Shown piece after piece: positions 52,912 to 61,455 of a DNA stretch of 64,000 nt. The stretch spans positions 186,001 to 250,000 of the forward strand of contig JACKDF010000001.1 of assembly GCA_020633655.1 (NCBI GenBank). The letters are read 5' to 3'. The DNA is from Deferribacteres bacterium (lineage in GTDB: Bacteria > Zhuqueibacterota > Zhuqueibacteria > Zhuqueibacterales > Geothermadaptataceae). The notes under the pieces were generated by a model. The model was not told the origin of the DNA. It made no database searches and worked only from the letters and a program-made list of their open reading frames with translations. Both the position numbers and the translations under genes were made by a program. How positions within the stretch are numbered: the stretch's first letter is position 1; every line of letters starts with the position of its first letter.

Positions 52912-54267
52912 TTAGTAAATTTTGACGAGCTTTGAACCGGGATAATAATGCAGGATTATGGCTTCGGTCGAGTGATTTTTCAATGACATGCCCAAAGCAC
53001 CAATCTGACAAAGACCAGCACCATGCCCCCATCCTGCTCCACGAATAACAAATTCCTTCGGCACCGAGGAGGCTGCGGGGAGAGCAGTAATTGTAATTGC
53101 GGAACTAAAAAGAAATTTATCGTGCAAGGCGGCCCGAATGGCAACATCTCCTTTTACGTGCCAGTTGCGCTCAATGCCTTCCTTATCTAAATAAAAAATA
53201 TCGATGCTTTTCAGACGCCCTGAACCGCCGCGTTCGCCGGTTTCAATTTTTAAAATTTTTTGTGCACCAAGGGACAGAGTTTTGTTCAGGACTGCTGTCA
53301 TTTCCACTTGTGAAAAGTGGTAGTGCCAACGATAATAATGGCCTTCTTCATCAACGCCACCGAGATATTTTATTAATTCGTATTCTGGTATCGTTTGCGG
53401 ACTGCAAAAACTCAATGGTTCACTGTCGAGCCAGGTTTGTATAGCATCTTCGCTGGTTAAATCGATTTGCTCTTCAACCTGATCCAATATATCCCGCTTC
53501 ACCTGCATGTACGGCAAATCATCGCCATCCCAAATCGTGGGAAAAGACTCCATCATACCACCGCAGCTTTTCGAGTAACGGGCATCGCAAATGGTGTTTT
53601 CGAACATGGCCACAATACCGTGAGAATTGCGTGCTCCGGCGATGCTTTGCTCCGTTAAAAAATTGGTCCCCTGGTAGCGCTGGCAACAATCATCATTGCA
53701 GACATCCATTCCCAAATGGCGGTGCTTCTTTTCGACATTTGCAAGCATCCATGAACGGGCAGCAATCGTCTGCGATTCGATGAGAGCCGCAGGACAGGCG
53801 GCGCCCATTTCCGAGGTGGCAACGCACATGAGATAGTGTTCAAAAGGAAGATGATTGATCAGAATCAGTTGTCCGTCAGCCTGTTTGACTTCCATATGGC
53901 CGGGTAAAAATACATCGATATTTTTTTTCCAGTGAAAATCTCTTCCGGCAATAACACCGTGTACCAAAACCCCCGCATTCTTTCGCATAGGAAGCTCAGT
54001 ATTTTGTCTTATATGCAGAGAATCGGCGCAAAGCTCTGTACCATCCGGCATCTGCAGACAGACTTTGTTACCTGCTGTTGCAAAGGTTATTTTCATCGAT
54101 TCCGTGATAATGGTTGGACTTTTGTCATTCGCAACTATACTGTATTCGCCGTTGGGGATGTTGACGATTACCTGCTGCATTTCGTCTTCCGGAAGGATAA
54201 TTCCAACGCTTATTTCAGGCTCTTTTTGTGGTATGGCTTGGTCGTTTAACATTGCTTTCATCCTCAT
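52912..54267 (-). CDS. SpoIID/LytB-domain protein
   Basis: About 450 residues. The SpoIID core is evident: 'LPFEHYLMCVATSEMGAACPAALIESQTIAARSWML' (~140-180), which includes the Glu used by SpoIID lytic transglycosylases (S-E-M), and the C-terminal 'RGAGWGHGAGLCQIGALGM'. A Cys-rich stretch (CNDDCCQRY) and 'YSKSCGGMMES' lie between. Spore-former SpoIID cuts denuded peptidoglycan; homologues in non-spore-formers are poorly studied. Unusually, no signal peptide is present with any of the candidate starts. A start at 54252, with GAGG eight bases upstream, is an alternative. Confidence 0.82.
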   Translation of the reverse strand: MRMKAMLNDQAIPQKEPEISVGIILPEDEMQQVIVNIPNGEYSIVANDKSPTIITESMKITFATAGNKVCLQMPDGTELCADSLHIRQNTELPMRKNAGVLVHGVIAGRDFHWKKNIDVFLPGHMEVKQADGQLILINHLPFEHYLMCVATSEMGAACPAALIESQTIAARSWMLANVEKKHRHLGMDVCNDDCCQRYQGTNFLTEQSIAGARNSHGIVAMFENTICDARYSKSCGGMMESFPTIWDGDDLPYMQVKRDILDQVEEQIDLTSEDAIQTWLDSEPLSFCSPQTIPEYELIKYLGGVDEEGHYYRWHYHFSQVEMTAVLNKTLSLGAQKILKIETGERGGSGRLKSIDIFYLDKEGIERNWHVKGDVAIRAALHDKFLFSSAITITALPAASSVPKEFVIRGAGWGHGAGLCQIGALGMSLKNHSTEAIILHYYPGSKLVKIY

Positions 54268-54504
54268 TTTAATTTTCGCAGCGGAAAATACAAATCGAAA
54301 GCAGGGAAAGCAATATTTTACTTGAAAATGCTACACAAGAGTAGATTACCAGTCATCTCTTAAAAAAAACAAAAGTTCGTCTCTCAATTACGGCATTTTC
54401 ATTTTGACAAACTCATAAGGAACTGCACTTTATTATTTTTTTACCGATCATTTTAAGCAGGAATTTATAGCAGTTTTGAATATACGACAAAAATGGAGTG
54501 AAAA

Positions 54505-54735
54505 ATGTGGATTAAGGCACAGGACGCCAGACTTATCAACCTTGAAGCGATCGAGTCAATATCTGTAAAGAGCAATGAATCGGAAAATGATATTGTGGCG
54601 ATACCAACAGAGGTTAAATCACCAGCGAACGAGAGCACATATCGGCTGTTTTCCGGTTCCGTTAGCGAATGTGAGATAACCATGGCGGAAATAGAAGCGG
54701 CTATCGTCGGGAAGGTCCCCCTCCTTGAGCTTTAG
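54505..54735 (+). CDS. Small conserved-looking protein
   Basis: A 76-residue protein with a ribosome site (GGAGTG) seven bases before the ATG. The sequence looks like a genuine small fold: 'MWIKAQDARLINLEAIESISV', then 'STYRLFSGSVSECEITMAEIEAAI'. No signal or membrane segment. Its 3' end overlaps the convergent DUF3820 gene by 35 bases. Function unknown. Confidence 0.65.
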   Translation: MWIKAQDARLINLEAIESISVKSNESENDIVAIPTEVKSPANESTYRLFSGSVSECEITMAEIEAAIVGKVPLLEL

Positions 54736-54967
54736 ATCCCTGCTTTAGTTTTAAGATTATTGGAAGCAACAAGTCGTCGAGCCCGTTTTGCTTAATTTCA
54801 TGCATCGTGCTGAGCAACATTCCCAATCGTCCTTTTGGAAATCCGTTTCGGTTAAACCATTCCAAATAATAAGTCGGTAAAAGATAGATGAATCGATCCT
54901 TGTATTTACCGAATGGCATCGGTGTCAGTATCAGGTCTTCCAGTATTTTTGTGTCCGGTTCAGTCAT
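54701..54967 (-). CDS. DUF3820 family protein
   Basis: An 88-residue protein with the DUF3820 signature 'MPFGKYKDRFIYLLPTYYLEWFNRNGFPKGRLG' at residues 17-49, followed by a helix ('LLSTMHEIKQNGLDDLL'). The family has been linked to putative quorum-sensing or nuclease-associated roles, but its function is not established. It sits ten bases after the stop of the gene upstream and is probably co-transcribed with it. Confidence 0.85.
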   Translation of the reverse strand: MTEPDTKILEDLILTPMPFGKYKDRFIYLLPTYYLEWFNRNGFPKGRLGMLLSTMHEIKQNGLDDLLLPIILKLKQGSKAQGGGPSRR

Positions 54968-54977
54968 AATTCATGCA

Positions 54978-56117
54978 TTAGTTGTCAAAAAAATCTTTCA
55001 ATGCGTCCCAGATTGAAGGCTTTGGTTGATATTTGGCAGGTTCTTTATACTCATAGTGAAACCGGGACGGTGTTGTAATACCAACGGGGCCTTCATAAAT
55101 TCCTCCGCCTAAATAACCATCAAAGACCCGCACGTCAATTGTATTTTCACCGTTGTAATTTATAATTTCCGCTGGAATCTCGTAAATACGCACTTGCTGG
55201 TAAATATTTCCCAGTTCATCTCGGTCTACGTGCCGAGAAAAAAATCCCATTCCTCCGATAAGCTGGCCATTGAAATAGGTTTCATCAAAATCATCTATTT
55301 TTCCAAGGACGAGAATCAAATTTTCATTTCGCAGACGCGAGGGAACGACAACCGATTTCCGGTACCAGGCAAATCCATCGTAGTTCGGAAGGCCCTGTTC
55401 ATCCCAAAAACGAGGCACAAACATAGTGCGCCAGTTATGTCCGGGATTCGAGGCAAAATCTTTTGGTAAATTATAATCGATGGTTTTGAATTGCCATTCA
55501 CCTGCCAGTGGAATCAACATGTCTTCATCCACGAACAGCCCGATTTTGGTTCCGTTGACAATGCCACCGTTTAGATAACGGTCGTAAACTCTGACCGCGA
55601 TCGTGTTCTCGTCCTCAAAATTGAGATAATCTGCCGGGACAAGATAACTTCGAAATTTATCATAGGCCGTATTTTTTCCGGGTGGAAATTCGCCCGAGCT
55701 GCCAACAAACCGGCCATTGATCCAGACTTCATCCGAGTCATCGATATATCCGAGCAGGAGACTGTAAATGTCGTGATCTTGTGCACGCATTTTGAATTTT
55801 TTCCGGTACCAGGCGATACCATCGTAGCCTGCATAGCCTTCATCTTCCCAATCCGAGGGGACAAATATTTCAGACCAGTCGGAATCATCGAAGGAGGGAC
55901 TACTCCAATCACTGTCATCGCCGATGGCAAATTTCCAAACCCCTCTCAATTCAACGATCTTTGCGTAACGTTCGAATTCCTGCTCATTTTGATTCGCCAT
56001 CAATTGGGTTGAAAACAAATAACTCATGGCGATAAACAATATAAATATCAAATTTTTGCGAATTCTTTTGGATTTCATAAGGAATTCACTATTGGAAAAG
56101 TTCAAGATCTGTTTCAT
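54978..56117 (-). CDS. Secreted protein with two galactose-binding-like (jelly-roll) domains
   Basis: About 379 residues. After a signal peptide (cleavage near LMANQ) come two tandem modules (~50-205 and ~215-345) that resemble the sugar-binding domain of glycoside hydrolase family 2: each has 'W.F..GD..W..P.FDDSDW', '[DE]G.AWYRK' and 'GKIDD.DE.[YW].NG...G', ending with 'NTI.VRV.D..L.GGI'. There is no catalytic TIM barrel, so it is a binding protein or a remnant of a larger enzyme. An in-frame Met at 56078 gives a cleaner signal peptide. The gene starts four bases after the upstream stop, hence an operon. Confidence 0.8.
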   Translation of the reverse strand: MKQILNFSNSEFLMKSKRIRKNLIFILFIAMSYLFSTQLMANQNEQEFERYAKIVELRGVWKFAIGDDSDWSSPSFDDSDWSEIFVPSDWEDEGYAGYDGIAWYRKKFKMRAQDHDIYSLLLGYIDDSDEVWINGRFVGSSGEFPPGKNTAYDKFRSYLVPADYLNFEDENTIAVRVYDRYLNGGIVNGTKIGLFVDEDMLIPLAGEWQFKTIDYNLPKDFASNPGHNWRTMFVPRFWDEQGLPNYDGFAWYRKSVVVPSRLRNENLILVLGKIDDFDETYFNGQLIGGMGFFSRHVDRDELGNIYQQVRIYEIPAEIINYNGENTIDVRVFDGYLGGGIYEGPVGITTPSRFHYEYKEPAKYQPKPSIWDALKDFFDN

Positions 56118-56121
56118 AACA

Positions 56122-56457
56122 TTATTTCTTCAATTTAAGATACGCAGCGAATTTTAATACAACTACACGATAAAATTCGAAACTCATGGCCGAGATCAGG
56201 GAAAATATCAGTACGCCTTCAACGGCGTTCAATACCCTATAACTTTCCACGATATCGATTATAATTCCGGAAGGCAGTTGGATTGTTACGAAAAACAGAG
56301 CAAGTGCTTGTACGGCTTTATCGATACCGGGACTAACCAGAATTTCCTGTTTTGTAAACGGCAAAACATGAAGCCATACAGGTTCTGCCAATACGAGAAA
56401 AACGTTCACAGCACAAAAAGCAAGAAAAAGCCAACGTATGCGTTTCAAGGTCTTCAT
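56122..56457 (-). CDS. Small membrane protein (DUF2975-like)
   Basis: A 111-residue protein with AAGGAG before the ATG and three likely membrane helices (about 8-28, 45-62, 80-100). No conserved polar motif stands out. The layout recalls small DUF2975-type membrane proteins, but the match is weak. Operon partner of the downstream secreted protein. Confidence 0.55.
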   Translation of the reverse strand: MKTLKRIRWLFLAFCAVNVFLVLAEPVWLHVLPFTKQEILVSPGIDKAVQALALFFVTIQLPSGIIIDIVESYRVLNAVEGVLIFSLISAMSFEFYRVVVLKFAAYLKLKK

Positions 56458-56528
56458 AACCTTACTCCTTTGCGATCAACATGATAGATTAGCACGTAAA
56501 ATTCTGATCTATCATGTGCGACGGAACC

Positions 56529-56996
56529 TTATTGGACGGCAACACTTCTTTCACCATTTTTAATAACTTTCGCCAGCATGACCTTGGTTAAATCTTCGAA
56601 GACCGGCGTATTTTTTTCATACACACTCTCACGCATGTTCTTCAAATAATCGAAGTCTTGTAACCAATCCGCTTTCTTCATAAAAGTCGAAACGAGAAAT
56701 GCTTTGTAGCGAATATTTTCGCTCTTGCCACTCAGAACAAGCATGTCAATTTTATTCTCAAGCAGGGACAAATCTTTTTCTGGGAAATTCACTTTAAGCT
56801 GCAAAATCCAAACAAAACTGGTTTCGAGAATACCTTCATTTTGTTTTTCAAGGCAGTCTGCATAGGCTTTTACAATCCGGGACCATTTTTTCTCAACATT
56901 ATTTTTCACTTGCTGATCCGATACAGATGGCTGTGCGTTTAACAGAACTGGCAGAGCTGCTACCATTAGAATTGTAACCAAATTTTTCGTTTTCAT
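56529..56996 (-). CDS. Secreted helical protein of unknown function
   Basis: A 155-residue protein. The start at 56996 is fixed by AAGGAGAT eight bases upstream and gives a textbook signal peptide ('ILMVAALPVLLNAQPS'). The mature protein is mainly helical ('VEKKWSRIVKAYADCLEKQNEGILETSFVWILQLKV') and resembles small HEAT-like or helical-bundle proteins, but no family is recognised. It lies 140 bases downstream of a two-component regulator on the same strand and may be one of its targets. Confidence 0.7.
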   Translation of the reverse strand: MKTKNLVTILMVAALPVLLNAQPSVSDQQVKNNVEKKWSRIVKAYADCLEKQNEGILETSFVWILQLKVNFPEKDLSLLENKIDMLVLSGKSENIRYKAFLVSTFMKKADWLQDFDYLKNMRESVYEKNTPVFEDLTKVMLAKVIKNGERSVAVQ

Positions 56997-57136
56997 GACG
57001 ATCTCCTTTTTTTGGTAAATGGGGTGTTTCTTTTTGTTTGCACGCCCAATATACGCGGGGAAGTTATCAGAGATGTCATTGCCTGGTTTCGTTATGTCAA
57101 AAAATGTCATCGACGAAACCACCTTGAAACCGGCCT

Positions 57137-57820
57137 TCAGGGGATAAATTTATAGCCAATCCCATGCACCGTTAAAATATGTCGCGGATGCTGCGGATCA
57201 GCTTCGGCTTTTTGCCGCAATTTAAGCATAAAATTATCGATTGTTCGTGTTGTTGGGAAAGCATCGTAACCCCAAACGGCGTTGAGCAGCTCTTCCCTGC
57301 TCACCACCTCGTTTTTATGCTCCCAGAGATGACGAATAATTTCAAATTCCCGGTGTGTGAGCTGCACTTCATACCCGGCGCGACGGGCGATGAATTTCGA
57401 CAAATCGACTTCAAGATCACCAAATTGGATGAGCTCTCCCGTTGTGGCGACAAACTCATTCTGGCGCCGAAGGGCAGCCTTCACGCGTGCCAATAACTCA
57501 CGCAAGCTAAAAGGTTTTGTGATGTAGTCGTCGGCGCCCAATTCCAGACCCAGCACCTTATCAATTTCCTCTCCTTTGGCGGTCAACAGGATGATCGGTG
57601 TTTGAATTCCGTTCTTTCGCGCTTTCTGACAGACATCAAACCCTGACATTCTTGGCATCATCACGTCAAGCAGGACAAGGTGATACTGGTTCTCAAGAAT
57701 TTTCTTTAAACCAGCCTCCCCCTCCGCTGCCATATCGACTTCATATCCTTCGAAAACCAGATTATCACGCAATCCCCGGCGCATGCTTTCTTCGTCTTCG
57801 ACTATGAGAATTTTATACAT
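57137..57820 (-). CDS. OmpR/PhoB-family response regulator
   Basis: A 227-residue regulator: a receiver domain (phosphoacceptor Asp52 in 'LLDVMMPRMSG', Lys ~102 in 'DYITKPFSLREL') and a C-terminal winged helix (~130-227; 'FIARRAGYEVQLTHREFEIIRHLWEHKNEVVSREELL', 'RTIDNFMLKLRQKAE', 'HILTVHGIGYKFIP'). GAGGAAG precedes the ATG. It is the partner of the upstream histidine kinase and is probably autoregulated. Targets unknown; the secreted genes downstream on the same strand are candidates. Confidence 0.95.
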   Translation of the reverse strand: MYKILIVEDEESMRRGLRDNLVFEGYEVDMAAEGEAGLKKILENQYHLVLLDVMMPRMSGFDVCQKARKNGIQTPIILLTAKGEEIDKVLGLELGADDYITKPFSLRELLARVKAALRRQNEFVATTGELIQFGDLEVDLSKFIARRAGYEVQLTHREFEIIRHLWEHKNEVVSREELLNAVWGYDAFPTTRTIDNFMLKLRQKAEADPQHPRHILTVHGIGYKFIP

Positions 57821-57920
57821 GAAAACTTCCTCAAATTATGTATCCTGAGTTATTCTGCTCTCTGCCCATTTTAACTTCCTCCGGCTTCGAAATGCTTAGC
57901 TTGCGTGTCTTTTCCACCAA

Positions 57921-59543
57921 TTAGTCTGCGACTGGAAAAATAAATCGGAAAATGGTGCCTTTCGCCGGTTCACTTTTCACTTCTATAAAACCTTTATGCG
58001 CATCGATGATATGCTGCACCAGAGACAATCCCAATCCTGACCCTTTGGTTTCATGGATCAACGCGCCTGAAACACGGTAAAATTTTTCGAATATTCTTTT
58101 TTGGTGCTCTTTGTGAATGCCAATTCCGTGGTCTTCAATAGTAACGATTATATGCTTTTCCCTTTGTGAGGTCGAAATGCGGAGAAACTTTTCCTCTTTG
58201 CTGTATTTCATGGCGTTGTCCACCACGTTAATGAAAGCTTCGATCAATGCATCGCTGTCGCCATGCATGATTAAAGGAGCGGGAGCGATATCTTTTTCCA
58301 GCTTAAAACCATTGTTTTCGATATGATAGGCATAATTGTGAATCAGTTTGGTAATAATTTCATTCAAATCGATTCGTTGGAAAGAGTATGTTTTTTTTTC
58401 CGCCTCCATACGGGAAAAATTGAGAATGTTATTTACTTTGTGGCTGAGTCGCTCGGTTTCGTGACCAATTATTTCATAATATTCCTGCTTCTGCTTTTCA
58501 TCCTGCAAACGACCCAATTCCAGGGTTTCAGCAAACATTCGAATAAGTGCAAGGGGTGTTTTCAGTTCATGGGAAACATTGGAAATAAAATCGGATTTCA
58601 GTTGCGCTAAATAGATTTCTTTGCGAATTGTACGGTAAATCAAAAATGCTGCAACCACCAGAATGGAACTTAAAAAGGCGAGAAACCAGACAGTCCGCTG
58701 AAACTGTTCACGCAGCAGCCCCGGCAATTCGGCAATTTCCAGCCGAATTCCAAGTTGAAAACCCGGCATAATCCACAGCTTATTCGTCAGATCAAATACA
58801 TTACTTAATTGATCGTCCGTGCTATAGACAGGTCGGCTATCCTCGGATTGAAAGCAGGTGAGAACAAAATCGCTGCCGGCAACACGCCGCATTTCCGGCG
58901 CAAGCATATTTTCGATGACAGCATTGGCAGGAAGAATGAAACCTGCATAATCGGGAGCACCCTTAGGCATTTCCCGGGTAAAGAGAATAAAAATGAGCGA
59001 CTCGTGTGCAGAATCACCAGCCACATAGACAGGTTCGAATGTGAGAAATTGTTTTTCATGCAGCTGTGCAAGTTTTCGCAGGCTCGCTTTAATATTTTCG
59101 TTTTTTAACTGTTGAAATATAAAATCCCGATCAATATGTGTGGCTTCTTTCCGGTTAAATTCGAAATAATCTAAATTGCGATCGAATCGAATGACGGCAA
59201 CAATTTCGCTGTCAATCGTAAGAAAATCATCTATAGCTTTCTGCACTTCCTCCGCACTCTGACGGCCTGCGATGGTCACACTGCGGCGATACAGAGCAAT
59301 CCAGCTCTCGATAATATTGCGTGTATTCTGGTTTACGCTATAGAGAATGGTTTTTAATTGCTCGCGATAGGTATCTTCAATGAGATTTTTGTGTTCGGCC
59401 AGGCTCAAAAATTGATATACAATGATAAACACCGAGGGAACCAGAACGATAAAAATGAAAAACGCGCGAATTTTACGCAAGGAGTGCACTTTTGAGTCCA
59501 ATTTGAGTGAATTGAATTTTGCTGTAAAATAAGCAAACTCCAA
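57921..59543 (-). CDS. Membrane sensor histidine kinase
   Basis: About 540 residues. A first membrane helix (~25-45) precedes an extracytoplasmic sensor (~50-265) with no recognised fold, a second helix lies at ~268-290, and the kinase core follows. The phosphoacceptor His (~326) is in 'SHELKTPLALIRM'; the ATPase has 'NVVDNAMKYS', 'DHGIGIHKEHQKRIF' and 'GSGLGLSLVQHI'. No HAMP domain is obvious between TM2 and the dimerisation helix. No ATG lies before the first helix. A TTG at 59543 or a GTG at 59489 must serve as start, neither with a clear ribosome site. Paired with the response regulator 100 bases downstream. Confidence 0.92.
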   Translation of the reverse strand: MEFAYFTAKFNSLKLDSKVHSLRKIRAFFIFIVLVPSVFIIVYQFLSLAEHKNLIEDTYREQLKTILYSVNQNTRNIIESWIALYRRSVTIAGRQSAEEVQKAIDDFLTIDSEIVAVIRFDRNLDYFEFNRKEATHIDRDFIFQQLKNENIKASLRKLAQLHEKQFLTFEPVYVAGDSAHESLIFILFTREMPKGAPDYAGFILPANAVIENMLAPEMRRVAGSDFVLTCFQSEDSRPVYSTDDQLSNVFDLTNKLWIMPGFQLGIRLEIAELPGLLREQFQRTVWFLAFLSSILVVAAFLIYRTIRKEIYLAQLKSDFISNVSHELKTPLALIRMFAETLELGRLQDEKQKQEYYEIIGHETERLSHKVNNILNFSRMEAEKKTYSFQRIDLNEIITKLIHNYAYHIENNGFKLEKDIAPAPLIMHGDSDALIEAFINVVDNAMKYSKEEKFLRISTSQREKHIIVTIEDHGIGIHKEHQKRIFEKFYRVSGALIHETKGSGLGLSLVQHIIDAHKGFIEVKSEPAKGTIFRFIFPVAD

Positions 59544-59826
59544 ACGAAATACTGTTATAATCCCTCAAAATTTGTCAAAAAATGTCATCAAAGGAACAAA
59601 TTTGCTCTTCAAACGCTAAGAAACCGGGACACAGACAATATTATTTTTTCTGTTTGCTAAAAATTATAGAATTAGTATGTTGTAACTTCTTTTCACCTTC
59701 CAGTCACGCAATTGGGGGTGAAGATAGTGAATTGCACAAGTTATTACAAACATCGTATTCGCGAACAATCACAATCTGATATTCTTTTTTTGATTAAAAT
59801 TCATTCAGAAACCCTCAGGTAGTTGC

Positions 59827-60621
59827 ATGGCTTTTAATTGGGAAAAGGCACTTTCGGCCGCGCTCGAAAACAAAGAGGGAAAGGACCCTATGAGAAAAAA
59901 AATTGCTCGTGCCCGCATTATTTTAAAACGCTCAATCGAGCGGGTCCATGTCAATGAAGCAATTCTGGATTTAGGTCGTCCTTTTCTGCCCAGGACGAAG
60001 AGTGCACGCGTAAAACGCATCAACAGTTCGCAAGCAAAAAAATACGCCATATTTATGAGAGAACTTGTCGCTAACCCGCGAGGTGTTGGAGCAGCCTGCC
60101 CAAGCTCAAAAGGTCTCGCCAGAACCATGGCTTCCTACATTCCCCTGGAAGATGATGGCTACATCGTTGAATTAGGTGCGGGAACGGGTGTGGTAACAGC
60201 AGCAATACTGGAACGTGGCATCGATCCCTCACGTCTTATCGTCGTTGAAATATCGGAGGACCTGGTTAAATTCCTTCGCAAGCAGTTTCCAAACGTACGT
60301 ATCGTGCACGGCAATGCTGCGGTGTTAAAAGATCATCTCGATTATACCTTGGGGGACAACAGCCGCCGCGTTATGACCATCGTTTCGAGCCTTCCATTGC
60401 GCTCGCTGCCGGAAAAACTTGTGGATAAAATTAAGCAACAATTGCATGATGTGCTGCCCCACAACGGACGGTTGATTCATTTCACCTATGCTCTCAAACC
60501 TGTCTCCCAAAACTACCCATCGAGTTTCACAAGAATCAATTCGAAAATTCGCTGGAGAAATCTACCACCTGCCCGCGTCGAGGTTTATCACAGATCACAA
60601 ATAGCCCTGAAAAAAGAATAA
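59827..60621 (+). CDS. Class I SAM methyltransferase, phospholipid N-methyltransferase-like
   Basis: A 264-residue enzyme. After a basic N-terminal helix region (~1-75), 'KYAIFMRELVANPRGVGAACPSSKGLARTMAS' (~78-110) resembles the entry segment of Rhodobacter-type phosphatidylethanolamine N-methyltransferase (PmtA) and KsgA-related enzymes. Motif I is 'IVELGAGTGVVTAAIL' (~114), and 'VVEISEDLVKFLRKQFP' holds the acidic ribose-binding residue. The basic N-terminus may associate with membrane lipid. The substrate is not certain, and rRNA methylation cannot be excluded. The 283-base gap before it shows no gene. Confidence 0.7.
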   Translation: MAFNWEKALSAALENKEGKDPMRKKIARARIILKRSIERVHVNEAILDLGRPFLPRTKSARVKRINSSQAKKYAIFMRELVANPRGVGAACPSSKGLARTMASYIPLEDDGYIVELGAGTGVVTAAILERGIDPSRLIVVEISEDLVKFLRKQFPNVRIVHGNAAVLKDHLDYTLGDNSRRVMTIVSSLPLRSLPEKLVDKIKQQLHDVLPHNGRLIHFTYALKPVSQNYPSSFTRINSKIRWRNLPPARVEVYHRSQIALKKE

Positions 60622-60668
60622 ATCGGCTTGCAATTTCACTCTTTGTTCGATGGGGTAATCCCATAACA

Positions 60669-60713
60669 AATTCGCCAGAAGAAATGCTTTTTTAGCGCTC
60701 CCTCTGGCGAATT
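60669..60713. terminator. Hairpin between convergent genes, possible bidirectional terminator
   Basis: Perfect 11-bp arms AATTCGCCAGA (60669-60679) and TCTGGCGAATT (60703-60713) around a 23-base loop, between the methyltransferase and PhoU genes. T-tracts are poor on both sides, so the terminator role is tentative. Confidence 0.45.
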
Positions 60714-60776
60714 CATTTAGTGAAAATTATTGAACATCTGTATATCTGCTATCGTTTTTCACGGATCAGAAATGCT

Positions 60777-61451
60777 TCATTCGTCGAGCATAAATCCGAT
60801 CTTTTCAAAGGGATTGACAATACTCGTTGCCACATTGATGAGATGCGCTCCGACCCGTTTTAAATAGCGTACATAGAGGGCAATCGCTGTTGTCGTACCG
60901 GCTGCAAGGGTTGTATCTTCGGATAAAACACATCGCTCGACGATTTTATCACTGGCTTTTAAAATCCAGAAGCTGGAATTGATACATTCACGGGCGCGTT
61001 CTTTTTCCGATGAAAGCAGGAGGGGTATTAAATTTTTAAACAGATTTTCCACTGTTTCTTCAATTTTGACTATTTCCTCCTCAAAAATTCCACCTAACAA
61101 TCTATCAGGATGTATTTTTGATAAATCAGCGATGTTTTTAGTGTAATCACCAATTCTCTCCAGATCGATAACGATGCTTGTAAGAATGAGCCCGGGTATG
61201 ATGTTGGCGCCACCAGTGACAGCCAGATACTTGAGCACTTTACTCCGCACTTCACGCTCATACTTATTAATCAGCACATCCCTTTCGCGCAATTCTTCAC
61301 GACCATCGGAAGTGTCACTCCGCCGAAGAATTCTCACGGATTCGATATACATTTCGTACGCGTTCTCCAACATTGTCTTCGAATCGTTGTATGCTTGTGT
61401 GAGAGAATTATCCTTTCTCCATAACTCCAATATTTCTTTAAACTTTATCAT
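60777..61451 (-). CDS. PhoU-domain protein
   Basis: A 224-residue helical-bundle protein with the PhoU pattern 'GGANIIPGLILTSIVIDLERIGDYTKNIADL' in its centre (the E/D-x-x-R-I-G-D metal-binding helix) and a second related helix 'LKRVGAHLINVATSIVNPF' near the end. PhoU proteins restrain phosphate uptake and signalling. Its ATG lies four bases after the stop of the Na/Pi cotransporter gene, so it most likely regulates that transporter rather than a Pst system, none of which is in view. Confidence 0.85.
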   Translation of the reverse strand: MIKFKEILELWRKDNSLTQAYNDSKTMLENAYEMYIESVRILRRSDTSDGREELRERDVLINKYEREVRSKVLKYLAVTGGANIIPGLILTSIVIDLERIGDYTKNIADLSKIHPDRLLGGIFEEEIVKIEETVENLFKNLIPLLLSSEKERARECINSSFWILKASDKIVERCVLSEDTTLAAGTTTAIALYVRYLKRVGAHLINVATSIVNPFEKIGFMLDE

Positions 61452-61455
61452 AAAA

